NCBI GenBank assembly: GCA_039980455.1
Contig: JBDXCG010000006.1
Span: 248,001-312,000, forward strand
DNA from: CALINF01 sp039980455
GTDB taxonomy: Bacteria; Pseudomonadota; Gammaproteobacteria; Pseudomonadales; Halieaceae
Length of the DNA: 64,000 nt
Direction: 5' to 3'
A model generated the notes under the pieces. That model did no database searches and was not told the DNA's origin. It worked only from the letters and a program-made list of their open reading frames with translations. Each line of letters starts with the position of its first letter. The first letter of the stretch is position 1. This document shows, one piece after another, positions 9,396 through 19,200 of this stretch. A program made the translations under genes and the position numbers.

Positions 9396-9967
9396 ACTGG
9401 TTCAAGCTGCATCGAAGAAGCGCTGTACTGGTTTTGATAACGGTCTTGCTGCCTCTCTATATCTATCTCTCAGTATTGATGGGTTTGGTAGGTATACGAA
9501 GTGAAGGCGTTCAGGATATCGAGCGCATAGAGCCACGCCTTGGGCGGCTGTTGGGGTTAATACAAAGTGAAGACGCGCTTACAGCGTCAGCCGGTACGGC
9601 CGAGCAAAGTATTGCTGGTTTGGTCTATCGCTCTTCGGACAATGCCGAAAGTGTTGCTGCTAATCTACAAACTAGCGTCAGGCAGATTCTCACTGGCGCA
9701 GGCTTGGCGGTGGTTAATAGCCAGGTGCTACCCCCTGCGCAGCGGGGCGCGTTCGAGCATGTAGGCTTGCGCCTCACAGCGCGAGGCTCACTGGCTGGTC
9801 TGGATGCTGCGCTGGCAGAAGTTTCGGCTTTTCGCCCTCTGCTGTTGGTAGAGATGGTGGAAGCCAGACCCACGCGTACCAGTAGTCGGCGTAACGCAAC
9901 CGAGACCGAGAGTGCGCAAACGCTCGATGTAACTCTGCAGGTCTTTTCGTTGAGGGCTGTACAGTGA
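9392..9967 (+). CDS. gspM: Type II secretion protein GspM
   Basis: This is an inner-membrane partner of GspL that stabilises the platform. A single N-terminal membrane segment (VLVLITVLLPLYIYLSVLMG) is followed by a coiled region and a periplasmic ferredoxin-like fold with the GspM-type sequence ILTGAGLAVVNSQVLPP. It has 191 residues. The ATG overlaps the gspL stop (ATGA), and the stop overlaps the next gene. Sequence conservation in this family is weak, so the call rests partly on position. Confidence 0.82.
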   Translation: MNWFKLHRRSAVLVLITVLLPLYIYLSVLMGLVGIRSEGVQDIERIEPRLGRLLGLIQSEDALTASAGTAEQSIAGLVYRSSDNAESVAANLQTSVRQILTGAGLAVVNSQVLPPAQRGAFEHVGLRLTARGSLAGLDAALAEVSAFRPLLLVEMVEARPTRTSSRRNATETESAQTLDVTLQVFSLRAVQ

Positions 9968-10605
9968 TGAGCATCGACGACCTAGTGTCGCGGTATCGCG
10001 TGAGTGAAAACCCGTTAAAGGCTGAACGCAGGGTTGAGTTGGTGGCGTTCGCTTTACTTGCCGTGCTGGTTATACAGGTTGTGTTGGGCGGGGTGTCAGT
10101 AGTGAGGGCCTCCTTCGTTACTGCGATTCCGCCTAGCCAGGATGTACTCAATGTGGGTAAGCGCGAACACATTGCGTTGGTAGAGGTAGAGGAGCGTAAT
10201 GAAATTGTTGCGCGACCTGTGTTTTGGCAGGGCCGCACGCCATTAGTGGTGGCGGAGCTGGTAGAGGTCGAGTCTGCTCCAGAGGAGGCCGCGGGGCAAA
10301 AAATAAAGGGTGTTAAGCTTGTAGGTATCTATGGCAGCGGCTCTTCAGGCGGGGCCATTCTGAGAGGAAAGGGTGGCAAGCGGCGCGTGGCAGTGGGTGA
10401 AGAGGCAGAGGGCTGGTTATTGGACTCAGTTCAACCCAATAGCGCAACCTTTGTGAGAGGTGCTGCGATTGATGAGTTGCAATTGCAAAGGGTAAACGCC
10501 AGCGAGTTAGTAAAAGTGGTACCATCTGCTGAAAAACAAGAGCCAGAAAAAGCCGAGAGCAAGCCGGTCGTTGAGCGTACGCTGAGCGTGGGCGGAACCA
10601 AATAG
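9967..10605 (+). CDS. GspC/XpsN-like inner-membrane linker of the secretion system
   Basis: A short cytoplasmic N-terminus is followed by one membrane segment (about 25-45) and a periplasmic homology-region domain: KGVKLVGIYGSGSSGGAILR, then RVAVGEEAEGWLLDSVQPNS. This is the GspC HR fold that contacts the secretin N0 domain. There is no PDZ domain; the tail is Glu/Lys/Pro-rich. Its place directly before gspD, not at the operon head, matches xpsN of Xanthomonas, a functional GspC equivalent. ATG 9967 is preferred over the in-frame GTG 9964. Confidence 0.82.
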   Translation: MSIDDLVSRYRVSENPLKAERRVELVAFALLAVLVIQVVLGGVSVVRASFVTAIPPSQDVLNVGKREHIALVEVEERNEIVARPVFWQGRTPLVVAELVEVESAPEEAAGQKIKGVKLVGIYGSGSSGGAILRGKGGKRRVAVGEEAEGWLLDSVQPNSATFVRGAAIDELQLQRVNASELVKVVPSAEKQEPEKAESKPVVERTLSVGGTK

Positions 10606-10634
10606 GGCTGGCAAGGCCAATAGGAAACTTGGGA

Positions 10635-12842
10635 ATGTTGCAAAAACTACGACTAGTTCTAGTGTCATTGGCGCTAGCCGGCTGCGCGGCGATGGATGAG
10701 CCCGCGCCACCACTGTCTGTGGCCGAGAGTCAGGCTGACGCGCAGGCGATGATAGCGTCTTCTTCCAAGCCAAAGGTAGATGCCTCTGCGCCGCTGGAGT
10801 CCAGTGCATCGGATCTTGCTCGTGCTAACCAGCAAGCGACTAAGGCACCTGAGCCCGTTCTCTACAGGGGTAATGATCGTCAGGTCCGCGTGCCAACTGC
10901 CAGCGAGCCTGTGCGCTTTGTAGGCGAGGATGTGAGTCTCAACTTTGAGAAAGCGCCACTGTCAGAGGTCGTGCACGCAATTGTAGGTGATATTCTCGCG
11001 CTGGATTACTTAATCGATGGACCAATACCGGGTGAGGTTACGCTGCGTACGCGAACGCCCATTCCGCGCAATGAGCTGTTAGGTGTATTGGAATCACTGC
11101 TTAAGGCCAATAACACGATCATGATCAGGGGCAACGACAACCGCTTTCTGATTACCAGTGACAAACAGGCTGTGACCTTATCTCCTGGCATCAACAACCC
11201 GCGCAGTGATTCGCCGGGGTTCTCTACTATTGTTGTACCCCTGCAGTACATCAGTGCCACGAATATGGCAGAAATTTTGTTGCCAGTGGCGGGTGAGTCT
11301 GGGCTAGTAAGAGCAGACAATACACGCAATATATTGATGTTGGCCGGCACCCAGGAACAAATTGGTGGCTGGTTGGAAATCATTTCCACATTCGACGTAG
11401 ACATGCTCAAAGGGATGTCGGTTGGCCTGTTCCCGCTTGAAAATGGCGCAGTGGAGGAAGTTGCGTTGGGGTTGACTAATCTGCTAAATGCCGGTGGTGG
11501 CGAGGATGGTAATCTCGGCCAGCTGATTCGCATAATCCCTTTCAAGCGACTGAATAGCATTCTTGTTGTCACGCCGCGCGCTCACTATTTGGATACGGTG
11601 GCCACCTGGATAGAAAGACTGGATGCGAACCCCAATTCGGCCTTTGAGAGGCGCTTGTTCGTGTATCCGGTGCAAAACACCACGGCCAATCGATTGGCAG
11701 AGTTGTTGAATAATATCTACTCTGGCTCGGGCGGAGGCGGCGCTGCAGGAGGGTCTCGTCAGGGTGTGGGTCGACAAGGCGCCGGTGGCATAACCGGATC
11801 TGGCGCTGGAGGGCAGTCGGCGCCGGGTATGAGCTTTGAAAGTATCGGCAAGGCTTCAGGTGCCGCTACTGGAGGCATATCAAGCGGTGCTGCAGGCGGT
11901 GGCATTACGGCTATGAGCATGGGGGGCGGCGGAGAAGAGTCGCCGCTGGATGATGTGCGCGTAGTAGCTGATGACGAAAATAACGCATTAATGATCTACG
12001 CCACAGGCAAGCAGTATGGCGTGATTTCGGACGCGCTGGACCAATTGGACGTAGTGGCGACTCAGGTGATCATTGAGGCCAGTATCCTTGAGGTGACTCT
12101 AACTGATGACCTGCGCTACGGTTTGGAGTGGACATTCAAGAATGGCTTCGATACCGGCAACGGCTATGACGGTACAGGACTGTTCACCAGCACAGCCGAC
12201 GGCCCTTCGCCGCTAACACCGGGCTTCTCGTATACCATTACCAACTCAATAGGTAACGTCAGTGCCGTATTGAACGCCCTGTCGGAAGAATCTCTTGTGA
12301 ATGTGATTTCAACGCCTTCTGTCATGGTGCTCGATAATCACACGGCATACATTCATGTGGGTCAGCAGGTGCCAGTGAGCTCAGGGTCTACCGTTACCAG
12401 TGGAGGTAACGTCACCGAAAGCGTTGAATACCGCGATACGGGGGTAAAGCTCAATGTTCGCCCCTCTGTTAACGCCGGAGGTCTTGTCACCATGGATATC
12501 GAGCAGTCGGTCACTGATGTGGGTCCGGTAGAATTTGATCGCAACCGCCGCTTTCTGGAGAGAAATATCATGAGTAGGGTGGCGGTACGTTCATCTGAGT
12601 CCGTGGTATTGGGCGGCTTAATTCGTGAAAATGCCACTAATTCAGATGCCGGTGTGCCAATACTGCACAAAATACCAGTGGTAGGCTCTCTGTTTGGTAC
12701 AACCGAGAAGACGGATACCCGCACCGAGTTGTTGGTAATAATCACTCCTAGGGCGATCTATAACGAGGACGAGCTGCGCAAGGTTAGCGATGAAATGCGT
12801 GCCCAGATTCGCCATATGGAACTAATCGACCCTCCCGAGTAG
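10635..12842 (+). CDS. gspD: Type II secretion outer-membrane secretin GspD
   Basis: GspD forms the outer-membrane channel of the system. The N-terminus ends in the lipobox LALAGC, so the protein should be lipidated and may reach the outer membrane without a separate pilotin. Next come an N0 domain (VSLNFEKAPLSEVVHAIVGD), N1-N3 repeats, a Gly/Ser-rich linker of about 60 residues (about 365-430) and the secretin barrel (VIIEASILEVTLTDDLRYGL, then the VNVISTPSVMVLDNHTA gate region). It ends with the typical TELLVIITPRAI. In-frame TTG 10629 is a weaker start. It is the last gene of the operon. Confidence 0.95.
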   Translation: MLQKLRLVLVSLALAGCAAMDEPAPPLSVAESQADAQAMIASSSKPKVDASAPLESSASDLARANQQATKAPEPVLYRGNDRQVRVPTASEPVRFVGEDVSLNFEKAPLSEVVHAIVGDILALDYLIDGPIPGEVTLRTRTPIPRNELLGVLESLLKANNTIMIRGNDNRFLITSDKQAVTLSPGINNPRSDSPGFSTIVVPLQYISATNMAEILLPVAGESGLVRADNTRNILMLAGTQEQIGGWLEIISTFDVDMLKGMSVGLFPLENGAVEEVALGLTNLLNAGGGEDGNLGQLIRIIPFKRLNSILVVTPRAHYLDTVATWIERLDANPNSAFERRLFVYPVQNTTANRLAELLNNIYSGSGGGGAAGGSRQGVGRQGAGGITGSGAGGQSAPGMSFESIGKASGAATGGISSGAAGGGITAMSMGGGGEESPLDDVRVVADDENNALMIYATGKQYGVISDALDQLDVVATQVIIEASILEVTLTDDLRYGLEWTFKNGFDTGNGYDGTGLFTSTADGPSPLTPGFSYTITNSIGNVSAVLNALSEESLVNVISTPSVMVLDNHTAYIHVGQQVPVSSGSTVTSGGNVTESVEYRDTGVKLNVRPSVNAGGLVTMDIEQSVTDVGPVEFDRNRRFLERNIMSRVAVRSSESVVLGGLIRENATNSDAGVPILHKIPVVGSLFGTTEKTDTRTELLVIITPRAIYNEDELRKVSDEMRAQIRHMELIDPPE

Positions 12843-13061
12843 TTTTGGTACTTTTCACAGCCACGCGTTTTTCGAGTCCGGGTCTGGCGCCAATAGTGGA
12901 GCTGAGTTCCCAGGACTCATGCAGAGCCATAGTTCTAATAGCGTCAGTTCTCGTTCGCTTCACCGCGCGCGTCAGGAATTGTTTTCGGAGCTAGAAGCAT
13001 TCAAGCCTGTGTTCTTGATAGCGCCATTGACTGGCTCGGGCAGGCCAAGTCAATGCATCCC

Positions 13062-13089
13062 TTGCGCAAAATGAGTCACCCTGTATAAT
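13062..13089 (+). promoter_or_regulatory. Sigma-70-type promoter of the small lipoprotein gene
   Basis: TTGCGC at 13062-13067 and a perfect TATAAT at 13084-13089 are separated by 16 bp. Transcription would begin near 13096, about 27 bp before the first possible start codon of the lipoprotein gene. This suggests that the gene is transcribed separately from the secretion operon. Confidence 0.6.
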
Positions 13090-13122
13090 CGCGCGTCATC
13101 AAAAAAACGTAGTAAAGACAAT

Positions 13123-13575
13123 ATGTTACCGAGCTACAGTAAGCTAATGAAAACCTCAGGCACCTTAATAGTCGCCACTGTGCTGGCGCTTTTTATGGTT
13201 GGCTGCTCCCAGCCTCAGGAGCTCACGCCTGAGTTGGAAGTACAGCTGCTAGAGCGCGCTGAAGAACGCTGGCGGTTGATCGTTGCAAAGGACTACGAGG
13301 GTGCGTGGGAGCTAATGACACCTAACTACAGAAGAATCTTTCCTAAACACCTGTATCGCAAAAACTTTTCCGAGATGTTGGAACGGGAGTTGACAGAGGT
13401 GGAAGTGCTCACCTATGATGCCGATGCAGCTGTGGCGAGTGTGGCGGTGCGGGTCATGTCCAAACCTACCAAATTTACCTCTTCAGCTTCCAAAGCCATC
13501 GGAGCTTTGCCAGCAACCATCCTAGAGCAGTGGATACTGATCGACGGTGTTTGGTGGTACAGCGCTAAGGCATAA
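13123..13575 (+). CDS. Small predicted lipoprotein of unknown function
   Basis: The N-terminus is a lipoprotein signal: basic start, hydrophobic core and lipobox FMVGC. ATG 13147 would give the classical 20-residue signal MKTSGTLIVATVLALFMVGC; ATG 13123 adds 8 residues. The mature part of about 120 residues begins with an amphipathic helix and continues RWRLIVAKDYEGAWELMTPNYRRIF. This resembles the helix-plus-beta arrangement of NTF2-like domains, and the protein ends in WILIDGVWWYSAKA, as such domains often do. The exact family is not recognised. The gene has its own promoter between gspD and the 505-residue exported protein. Confidence 0.7.
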   Translation: MLPSYSKLMKTSGTLIVATVLALFMVGCSQPQELTPELEVQLLERAEERWRLIVAKDYEGAWELMTPNYRRIFPKHLYRKNFSEMLERELTEVEVLTYDADAAVASVAVRVMSKPTKFTSSASKAIGALPATILEQWILIDGVWWYSAKA

Positions 13576-13589
13576 GTAGTTGTGTGTGG

Positions 13590-13617
13590 TTGACAGCTGG
13601 CTGCAGTTAGCAATAAT
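13590..13617 (+). promoter_or_regulatory. Predicted strong promoter of the 505-residue exported protein
   Basis: A perfect -35 TTGACA at 13590-13595 is followed after 16 bp by AATAAT at 13612-13617. The leader to the ATG at 13673 is about 50 bp and contains the AT-rich inverted repeat AATCAA/TTGATT (13628-13644) and an AGGAG ribosome site just before the start. The strong -35 fits the high-expression codon use of the gene. Confidence 0.5.
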
Positions 13618-13672
13618 AGCGCTAGCAAATCAAAAAAATTGATTGTGAAGTAAAACATTAGGAGCTCCTATC

Positions 13673-15190
13673 ATGAGTAACACTTTTAGACCAATGGGCC
13701 TAGTCGCAGCAGTTGCTGCCGCGTCTACAGGCTTTGTCGGTTCGACGTCTGCACAAGAGATATCGAACCAAAATCTGGGCGATTTGGGTATCGTTCCTTA
13801 TTACACAACGGCCAACGGTTATGCGACCGGTGTCCACGTAATTAACACTTCTGACTCTACTCAGGTTGTTAAGCTGCGTCTGCGTCGCGGTAGCGATTCA
13901 CTGGATGCGCTCGACTTTAACCTGATTCTGTCTCCAAAAGACGAGTGGACTGGTTCTATTCGCTCTGATGAAGCCGGCGTTTTTGTTGAGACTAGCGATG
14001 CATCTTGTACTGCACCTGCTCCCAACGAAGGTGCTAACCGCTTCCGTATGCCTGACACGTTCTCTACTGGCGCTGAAGAAGGCTACATCGAAGTTATCGG
14101 TATGGCAGAAGCTCTCGATGAGCTGCAGCCTATCGCTATCGCAGCTAAGCACAAAGCTGCCGTACCAAACGACTGTGCCAGTGTTCGAGCTAACTTCTTC
14201 CGTGTATCTGATTCCGATTACGGTAACCTCCGAATCAAGGGTGTCCACGACGCTGCTTTGACTTCGAACGGCGCGGCCACTGATGCATTAGCACAGAGTT
14301 CTTACACGCACACTCAAGACGACGCACTTTCTGTTTCGTACTTCTCACGTGACGCTGATGGCGGTCTTGAGTTCGGTAATAACGCTGTGATGATTCAGGG
14401 TTTCTCTCAGGCACCTATGATGACTAACCAAGAAGCATTGCTAACTGTTGACGGCGTGCCTGTATACGATCCGTTCAACTTTGAGCTGCCTAACTTGGAT
14501 GGTGGTCCTACTGGAACTGATGGTTCCATCGCTGCACAGCCAGTTCGACTTGGTGGTACGCAAGGTCTGTACGACACGGTAGTTCGTCCAGCATTGGGCG
14601 CAACGTCTATCATGAACGACTGGTCTAACAACCAGAGCGATTCGTTTAGCGTTAACACTGACTGGGTTGTTACTATCCCAGGTCAGTATCTGATGCTTGA
14701 CCCAATCGGTTATCTGTTGAGCCTGTCTACAGCGAAGCCTTGTGTTGCTAAGACATGTGACGCTCGTGATATTCCAGTACGTGCAACCATCAAGTTTTAC
14801 GATCGTGAAGAAACTGCATTCACTCCAGAAGATGGTGATCTGGTTGTCTCTCCAGCGACTTCTATTTCTAACGGAACGGATCTCAAGTTCGAAGTGAACG
14901 TTATCGAGTGGTCTGAGACTGCGGTTCTTGGTAGCCAGTATGCTCAAACATTTGATGTCGAGATTGCTGGCGCTGCAAATGGATGGGCTGAACTGTCGAT
15001 TGAATCTTCGCAGGCTAAAGTGCCACAGCAGGTATGGACTCCAGACCCCAATGGTGTCGGTTCTTACACACCTAGTCCTGTTGTGAATACTCTGCCACCT
15101 GCAATTGGTTTCGCAGTTTGGGAACGTAACTTCGGCAACAACGCTGCTGCTAACTATGGCCGTGCGGTAAATCATAGCTACGGTTCTTAA
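13673..15190 (+). CDS. Abundant exported protein of unknown function (505 aa)
   Basis: A Sec signal peptide (LVAAVAAASTGFVGSTSA, cut near residue 27-28) precedes a beta-rich mature chain. The sequence resembles, from memory, an unnamed family of bacterial surface/exported proteins with the pattern LGIVPYYTT, VINTSDSTQVVKLRLR and DALDFNLILSPKDEWTG. Four cysteines are present (DASCTAP, PNDCAS and KPCVAKTC), enough for two disulfides. Codon use is strongly biased to CGT, CTG, GGT, AAC and GTT, unlike the neighbouring genes, which points to very high expression. It is a single-gene unit with its own promoter and a strong terminator. It could be a substrate of the adjacent type II secretion system, but nothing in the sequence proves this. 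Confidence 0.8.
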   Translation: MSNTFRPMGLVAAVAAASTGFVGSTSAQEISNQNLGDLGIVPYYTTANGYATGVHVINTSDSTQVVKLRLRRGSDSLDALDFNLILSPKDEWTGSIRSDEAGVFVETSDASCTAPAPNEGANRFRMPDTFSTGAEEGYIEVIGMAEALDELQPIAIAAKHKAAVPNDCASVRANFFRVSDSDYGNLRIKGVHDAALTSNGAATDALAQSSYTHTQDDALSVSYFSRDADGGLEFGNNAVMIQGFSQAPMMTNQEALLTVDGVPVYDPFNFELPNLDGGPTGTDGSIAAQPVRLGGTQGLYDTVVRPALGATSIMNDWSNNQSDSFSVNTDWVVTIPGQYLMLDPIGYLLSLSTAKPCVAKTCDARDIPVRATIKFYDREETAFTPEDGDLVVSPATSISNGTDLKFEVNVIEWSETAVLGSQYAQTFDVEIAGAANGWAELSIESSQAKVPQQVWTPDPNGVGSYTPSPVVNTLPPAIGFAVWERNFGNNAAANYGRAVNHSYGS

Positions 15191-15221
15191 TTCGTAGCCT
15201 GGTTTTCCAAGCAGTAATTAG

Positions 15222-15252
15222 AACCGACGCCCCTTGGGCGTCGGTTTTTTTT
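15222..15252 (+). terminator. Intrinsic terminator after the 505-residue protein
   Basis: A perfect 10-bp stem (AACCGACGCC at 15222-15231 with GGCGTCGGTT at 15237-15246) has a 5-nt loop and runs into eight T residues (15245-15252). This is one of the strongest terminators in the window and isolates the preceding gene. Confidence 0.9.
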
Positions 15253-15346
15253 CGCCCCAAAATTTCGTGATACCATTTCCAAGGAACTTTGTTCAAACTA
15301 CGTTCTCTTAACTATATCCCCGCAGCAACATTGGAAAAATTTCATC

Positions 15347-16240
15347 GTGAAACTGTTTCTATTAGTACTATTCTTTACCTCCCTGCAATTGGCCTCCTAC
15401 GCGAATGCTGATAATTTCGTCGTACAGGATGGCAATACCGGTCTCTCCAGAGACGAGGTTCGACTTATCGTAAGCTCCTGGACGGCTGAGAAGCAGCAAG
15501 CCGCGGCAACCGATGATGCCGCGCTGTACGATCTGCTCAATCAGGCTGTAGCCACCAAGAAGATGGCACAGGAGGCCGATTTGCTAACACCTGAGAAGGA
15601 CGGTGATGACTACTGGCGTAAGGAAATGGTCCTTCATAAGTCCATGCAGATGTATATGATGCGGCGGTTCCTCAACAATATGGAAATGCCAGATCTGAAC
15701 GCGCTTGCAGAGGAGCGCTACAAAACGCAGAAGGAAAAATATGCCTGGGTCCCGGAAAAGCGCCAGTCATCGCATATTTTGATCGCTTGTGCTCCACCTC
15801 AATGCCGTTACGAAACTCGCTCGGACGACATTAAGGCTGTACAGGAAGCCCTGAAAACGCGCTCTTTTGAAGAAGTGGCGGAATCCATGTCAGAAGACAG
15901 GGTAACTGGCAGAAATGGTGGCAAGCTTTCGCTGGCTGTAGGGGTGGCTGACCCCGGAATTGATAAGGCCTATCGCCAGGCTTTGTTCGACCTTGATACC
16001 GTAGGCGAGGTGTCGCCGATTGTTCCCTCTCAGTTCGGGATGCATCTGATTAAACTAGACGCGATCGAACCGGGTTACTATAAAACCTACGCTCAGGTAC
16101 GAGATCAAATCGTGAAGGACTTATCTGACGAGTACAAAAAGATGAGAGTGGGTGAGCTCAATGAGAGCTATCGCTTTACGGACGAAACTCGGATTGATGA
16201 CGCCGCAATACGAGAAATTCTTGCGCCCTTTAAAGAGTAG
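15347..16240 (+). CDS. Periplasmic peptidyl-prolyl isomerase, parvulin/PpiC type
   Basis: An N-terminal signal peptide (LFLLVLFFTSLQLASYANA) indicates export. An alpha-helical SurA/PrsA-like region (about 30-135) is followed by a single parvulin domain (about 140-240) with RQSSHILIAC, FEEVAESMSEDRVTGRNGGKL and SQFGMHLIKLDAIEPG. The protein catalyses prolyl cis-trans isomerisation and may hold unfolded envelope proteins. Two cysteines flank PPQ in ILIACAPPQCRYE, unusual inside this domain. The start is GTG 15347. The gene lies between the abundant exported protein and the glycan locus, but the strong terminator upstream means it is not co-transcribed with the former. Confidence 0.85.
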   Translation: MKLFLLVLFFTSLQLASYANADNFVVQDGNTGLSRDEVRLIVSSWTAEKQQAAATDDAALYDLLNQAVATKKMAQEADLLTPEKDGDDYWRKEMVLHKSMQMYMMRRFLNNMEMPDLNALAEERYKTQKEKYAWVPEKRQSSHILIACAPPQCRYETRSDDIKAVQEALKTRSFEEVAESMSEDRVTGRNGGKLSLAVGVADPGIDKAYRQALFDLDTVGEVSPIVPSQFGMHLIKLDAIEPGYYKTYAQVRDQIVKDLSDEYKKMRVGELNESYRFTDETRIDDAAIREILAPFKE

Positions 16241-16280
16241 TACGCTTCTATCCGTAGATAATAGGTGAGAGAGCTAAGCG

Positions 16281-19200
16281 GTGAGCAAGAACGTTGTAGT
16301 GCTGGGAATGCACCGCTCGGGCACCTCCATGGTTGCCGGGGCGCTTGTCAAAGCAGGGCTGTATGCAGGCCAGTCGAGTGACTTGCTGGTTGATCAAGAC
16401 GACAACCCGCACGGCTTCTGGGAAAGAAACGACGTTGTTGAATTGAATGAGGCGCTGCTTGAATCTGCTAGCGGCGCTTGGTTTAGTCCGGTCGTTTCGG
16501 GTGAGAACCTAGGTGGAAAAACCGACCAGATACATCACATACTCACACAACTCGATAGCCAGAGTCCCTGGCTAGTTAAAGACCCCCGCATGTTAGTGAC
16601 ATGGCCTGCATGGCAGGCCGCATTGGCCGATGCGATCCCTGTATATGTCTATCGCTCCCCCGCGGCGGTGGCTCACTCGCTGTTTAAACGTAACCGATTT
16701 CCCCTGCAGCTTGGTTTGGCGTTATGGGAATATTATAACCGCGCCGCGATTGGGATTATTGGCGCGCGGGAGCATGTCGCAGTATCGTTCGAACGGTTTG
16801 CCGCATCACCAGATAGTGAGGCTGCTCTGTTGGTGTCGCGACTCATAGAGCTGGGCGTTGCCTTAACCGCCGCTCCCACGTCGGTGTTTGATGACACATT
16901 GGGCCAGTCCGGCAAACTATTAGACGAACAGTTTGCATTGTTAATGACTCCTTCACAGCTCGCATTGGCCAGTTATTGTGAAGCCCTGTGCGCTGGCGAG
17001 CCGCCTGGGCCTATTCCTGTGGAGGATGAAACGCTCGCCCCTCGGCTCAAGGACTTGTCGTCTTTAGTGGAGCCGTTGTCAGATGCAACTGAGACTCGAG
17101 TACGCCTGGATGAGCGCACGCTTGAGCGCGATTCGCTAATTAAGCAGCTGGCGGTAGTCGAATCCGAGCATGTGTCGCTCACCAAGGCACACAAGAAAGA
17201 AAAGAAGACGCACAAAGCGCTGGAAAAGGTGTATCACTCGCTTTCGGATGAGCACACGTCTCTCGCCCATGCACACAAGGATGAAGTTGCCCGGCACAAA
17301 GAGGTGCAGAAGAAGGCAGAGTACCTGTTTGAGGTCTCTACAGGCACTTTTCACAAGCTATTGGCGTTTGAGAACTCTTCGCTCGGCTCGTTAAGCAGAG
17401 GCTTGCGGCGTTTCTATCGGTTGGTAACTTTGCAGCGGGGCAAGAGCACAAGCTATGAAGATGCGCTTGAAGATGCCCACGTTCACTTTGAGGAGTTCGA
17501 ACAGGAAAAGCCAGAGCGACCCCCGAATAAGCTAAACCTTGCGGGTGATGTGGTTCGCTATGTGTTCGAAAACCCGGCCGGATCTGTACGCAGTTTCAGT
17601 ATGGCGCGTCTCAAAAGGGCATCGTCGGTTTTCCTGAATTCCAACTCAGATGACCTGAAGGTTTGGATAGATAGCCGCTTTCCAGATGCTGACGCGGATG
17701 GCACTGTATTCGATCCGGCAAGCCTTGACGAGAGCCTCGATTCGCTCGAGCTGGTGTTTCCCGCAGTAGAGCAGCCACAAGTGTCCATTATCGTGCCGGT
17801 TTACAACGACTATAGGGTTACGGTGAACTGCCTCAAAGCGTTGCTCGAGAACACCAGCGATGTTACCTATGAGGTGATCATTGCTGACGACTGCTCCACT
17901 GATCTTACGCAGTCTATTGAGCAGCGAGTGCACAACATTGTCGTTGTGCGCGGTGAAGAAAATTTGCGCTTTTTGAGAAACTGTAATTCAGCTGCCGCAT
18001 CAGCGCGTGGTGAAAACCTGCTATTTCTTAATAACGATACGGCGGTCTGCGAGGGGTGGCTGACCTCGATGATGGAAGTCTTAGAGCGTGACCCCAGTGT
18101 CGGTGTTGTCGGCCCCAAGCTACTGTTTGCAGATGGAAAACTACAGGAAGCCGGTGGCATCATGTGGAACGACGGCTCTGCCTGGAATTTTGGCCGCGCT
18201 GACGATCCCGACAAACCACAATACAACTATTTGAAGGAAGTGGACTACGTGTCCGGCGCTTGCTTACTGGTTCGCGCTGCTCTTTGGCAGGAGATGGGTG
18301 GTTTCGATGAGCGCTACGTGCCAGCCTATTACGAAGACGCAGATCTTGCATTCATGGCGCGCGAAAAAGGCTATAAGGTCGTCTACCAGCCCGCGGCAAA
18401 GGTGTTTCACTTTGAAGGGGTGAGTAACGGCACCGACGTAACCTCCGGAGTAAAGCAATACCAGGTCGCCAATCAGGAAACCTTTCGGCTGAAGTGGCAG
18501 GAGCTTCTGGAAGCGGATCATTTTGCGAATGCCGAGCAAGTGTTTTACGCGCGAGATCGTTCCCGACATAAACGTACGGTGCTCTTTATCGATCATTACG
18601 TACCACATTACGACAAAGACGCTGGATCTCGCTCTACGATGCAATATGTGCAGCTGATGTTGGATATGGGGTATCGTGTGCAGTTCATGGGGGCAAATTT
18701 TTTCCCTCACAAACCCTACACGGCGATGCTTCAGCAAATGGGTGTTGAAGTGCTTGTGGGTGAGTACATGGCGCGCAACCTCGACAAATGGTTGAGAGAG
18801 AACGCCAGCCACATTGACAACATCTACCTGCACAGGCCGCATGTGGCAGAGCAGTTTCTCGACAGCCTCGAGCGCATGAATCCCAAACCCAAGATTGTAT
18901 TTTTCGGTCATGACTTACACTATCTGCGTGTACAACGTGAGTTTGCCTTAAAGGGTGGCGCAGAACTGGAGAAGGCTGCTCAGCAATGGCAGCGGCGTGA
19001 GTTCGCGGTATTCGATCAGGTCGATACCGTGTACTACCCCTCCGAGGTTGAGGTCGCGCAGATCGCCCAGGTGCGACCTGAGCTTGATGTAAAAGCAATT
19101 CCCCTCTACGCCTTGCCACCGATGGAAATACGTGAGTATTTGCCAGAGCAGCGAGCGGGCATTTTGTTTGTGGGGGGGTTCAATCACCCCCCCAATGTCG

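Noticed and set aside
12919..13074. An open frame of 51 codons between gspD and the lipoprotein gene, with plausible-looking codons (SLHRARQELFSELEAFKPVF).
   Set aside because: It has no good ribosome site, runs through the -35 region of the next promoter and matches no family I know. It could be a gene remnant, but I cannot support it as coding.
15289..15318. Possible promoter TTGTTC-N18-TATATC before the parvulin-type isomerase gene.
   Set aside because: Both hexamers are weak, so it is not listed as a feature, although some promoter must follow the terminator at 15252.
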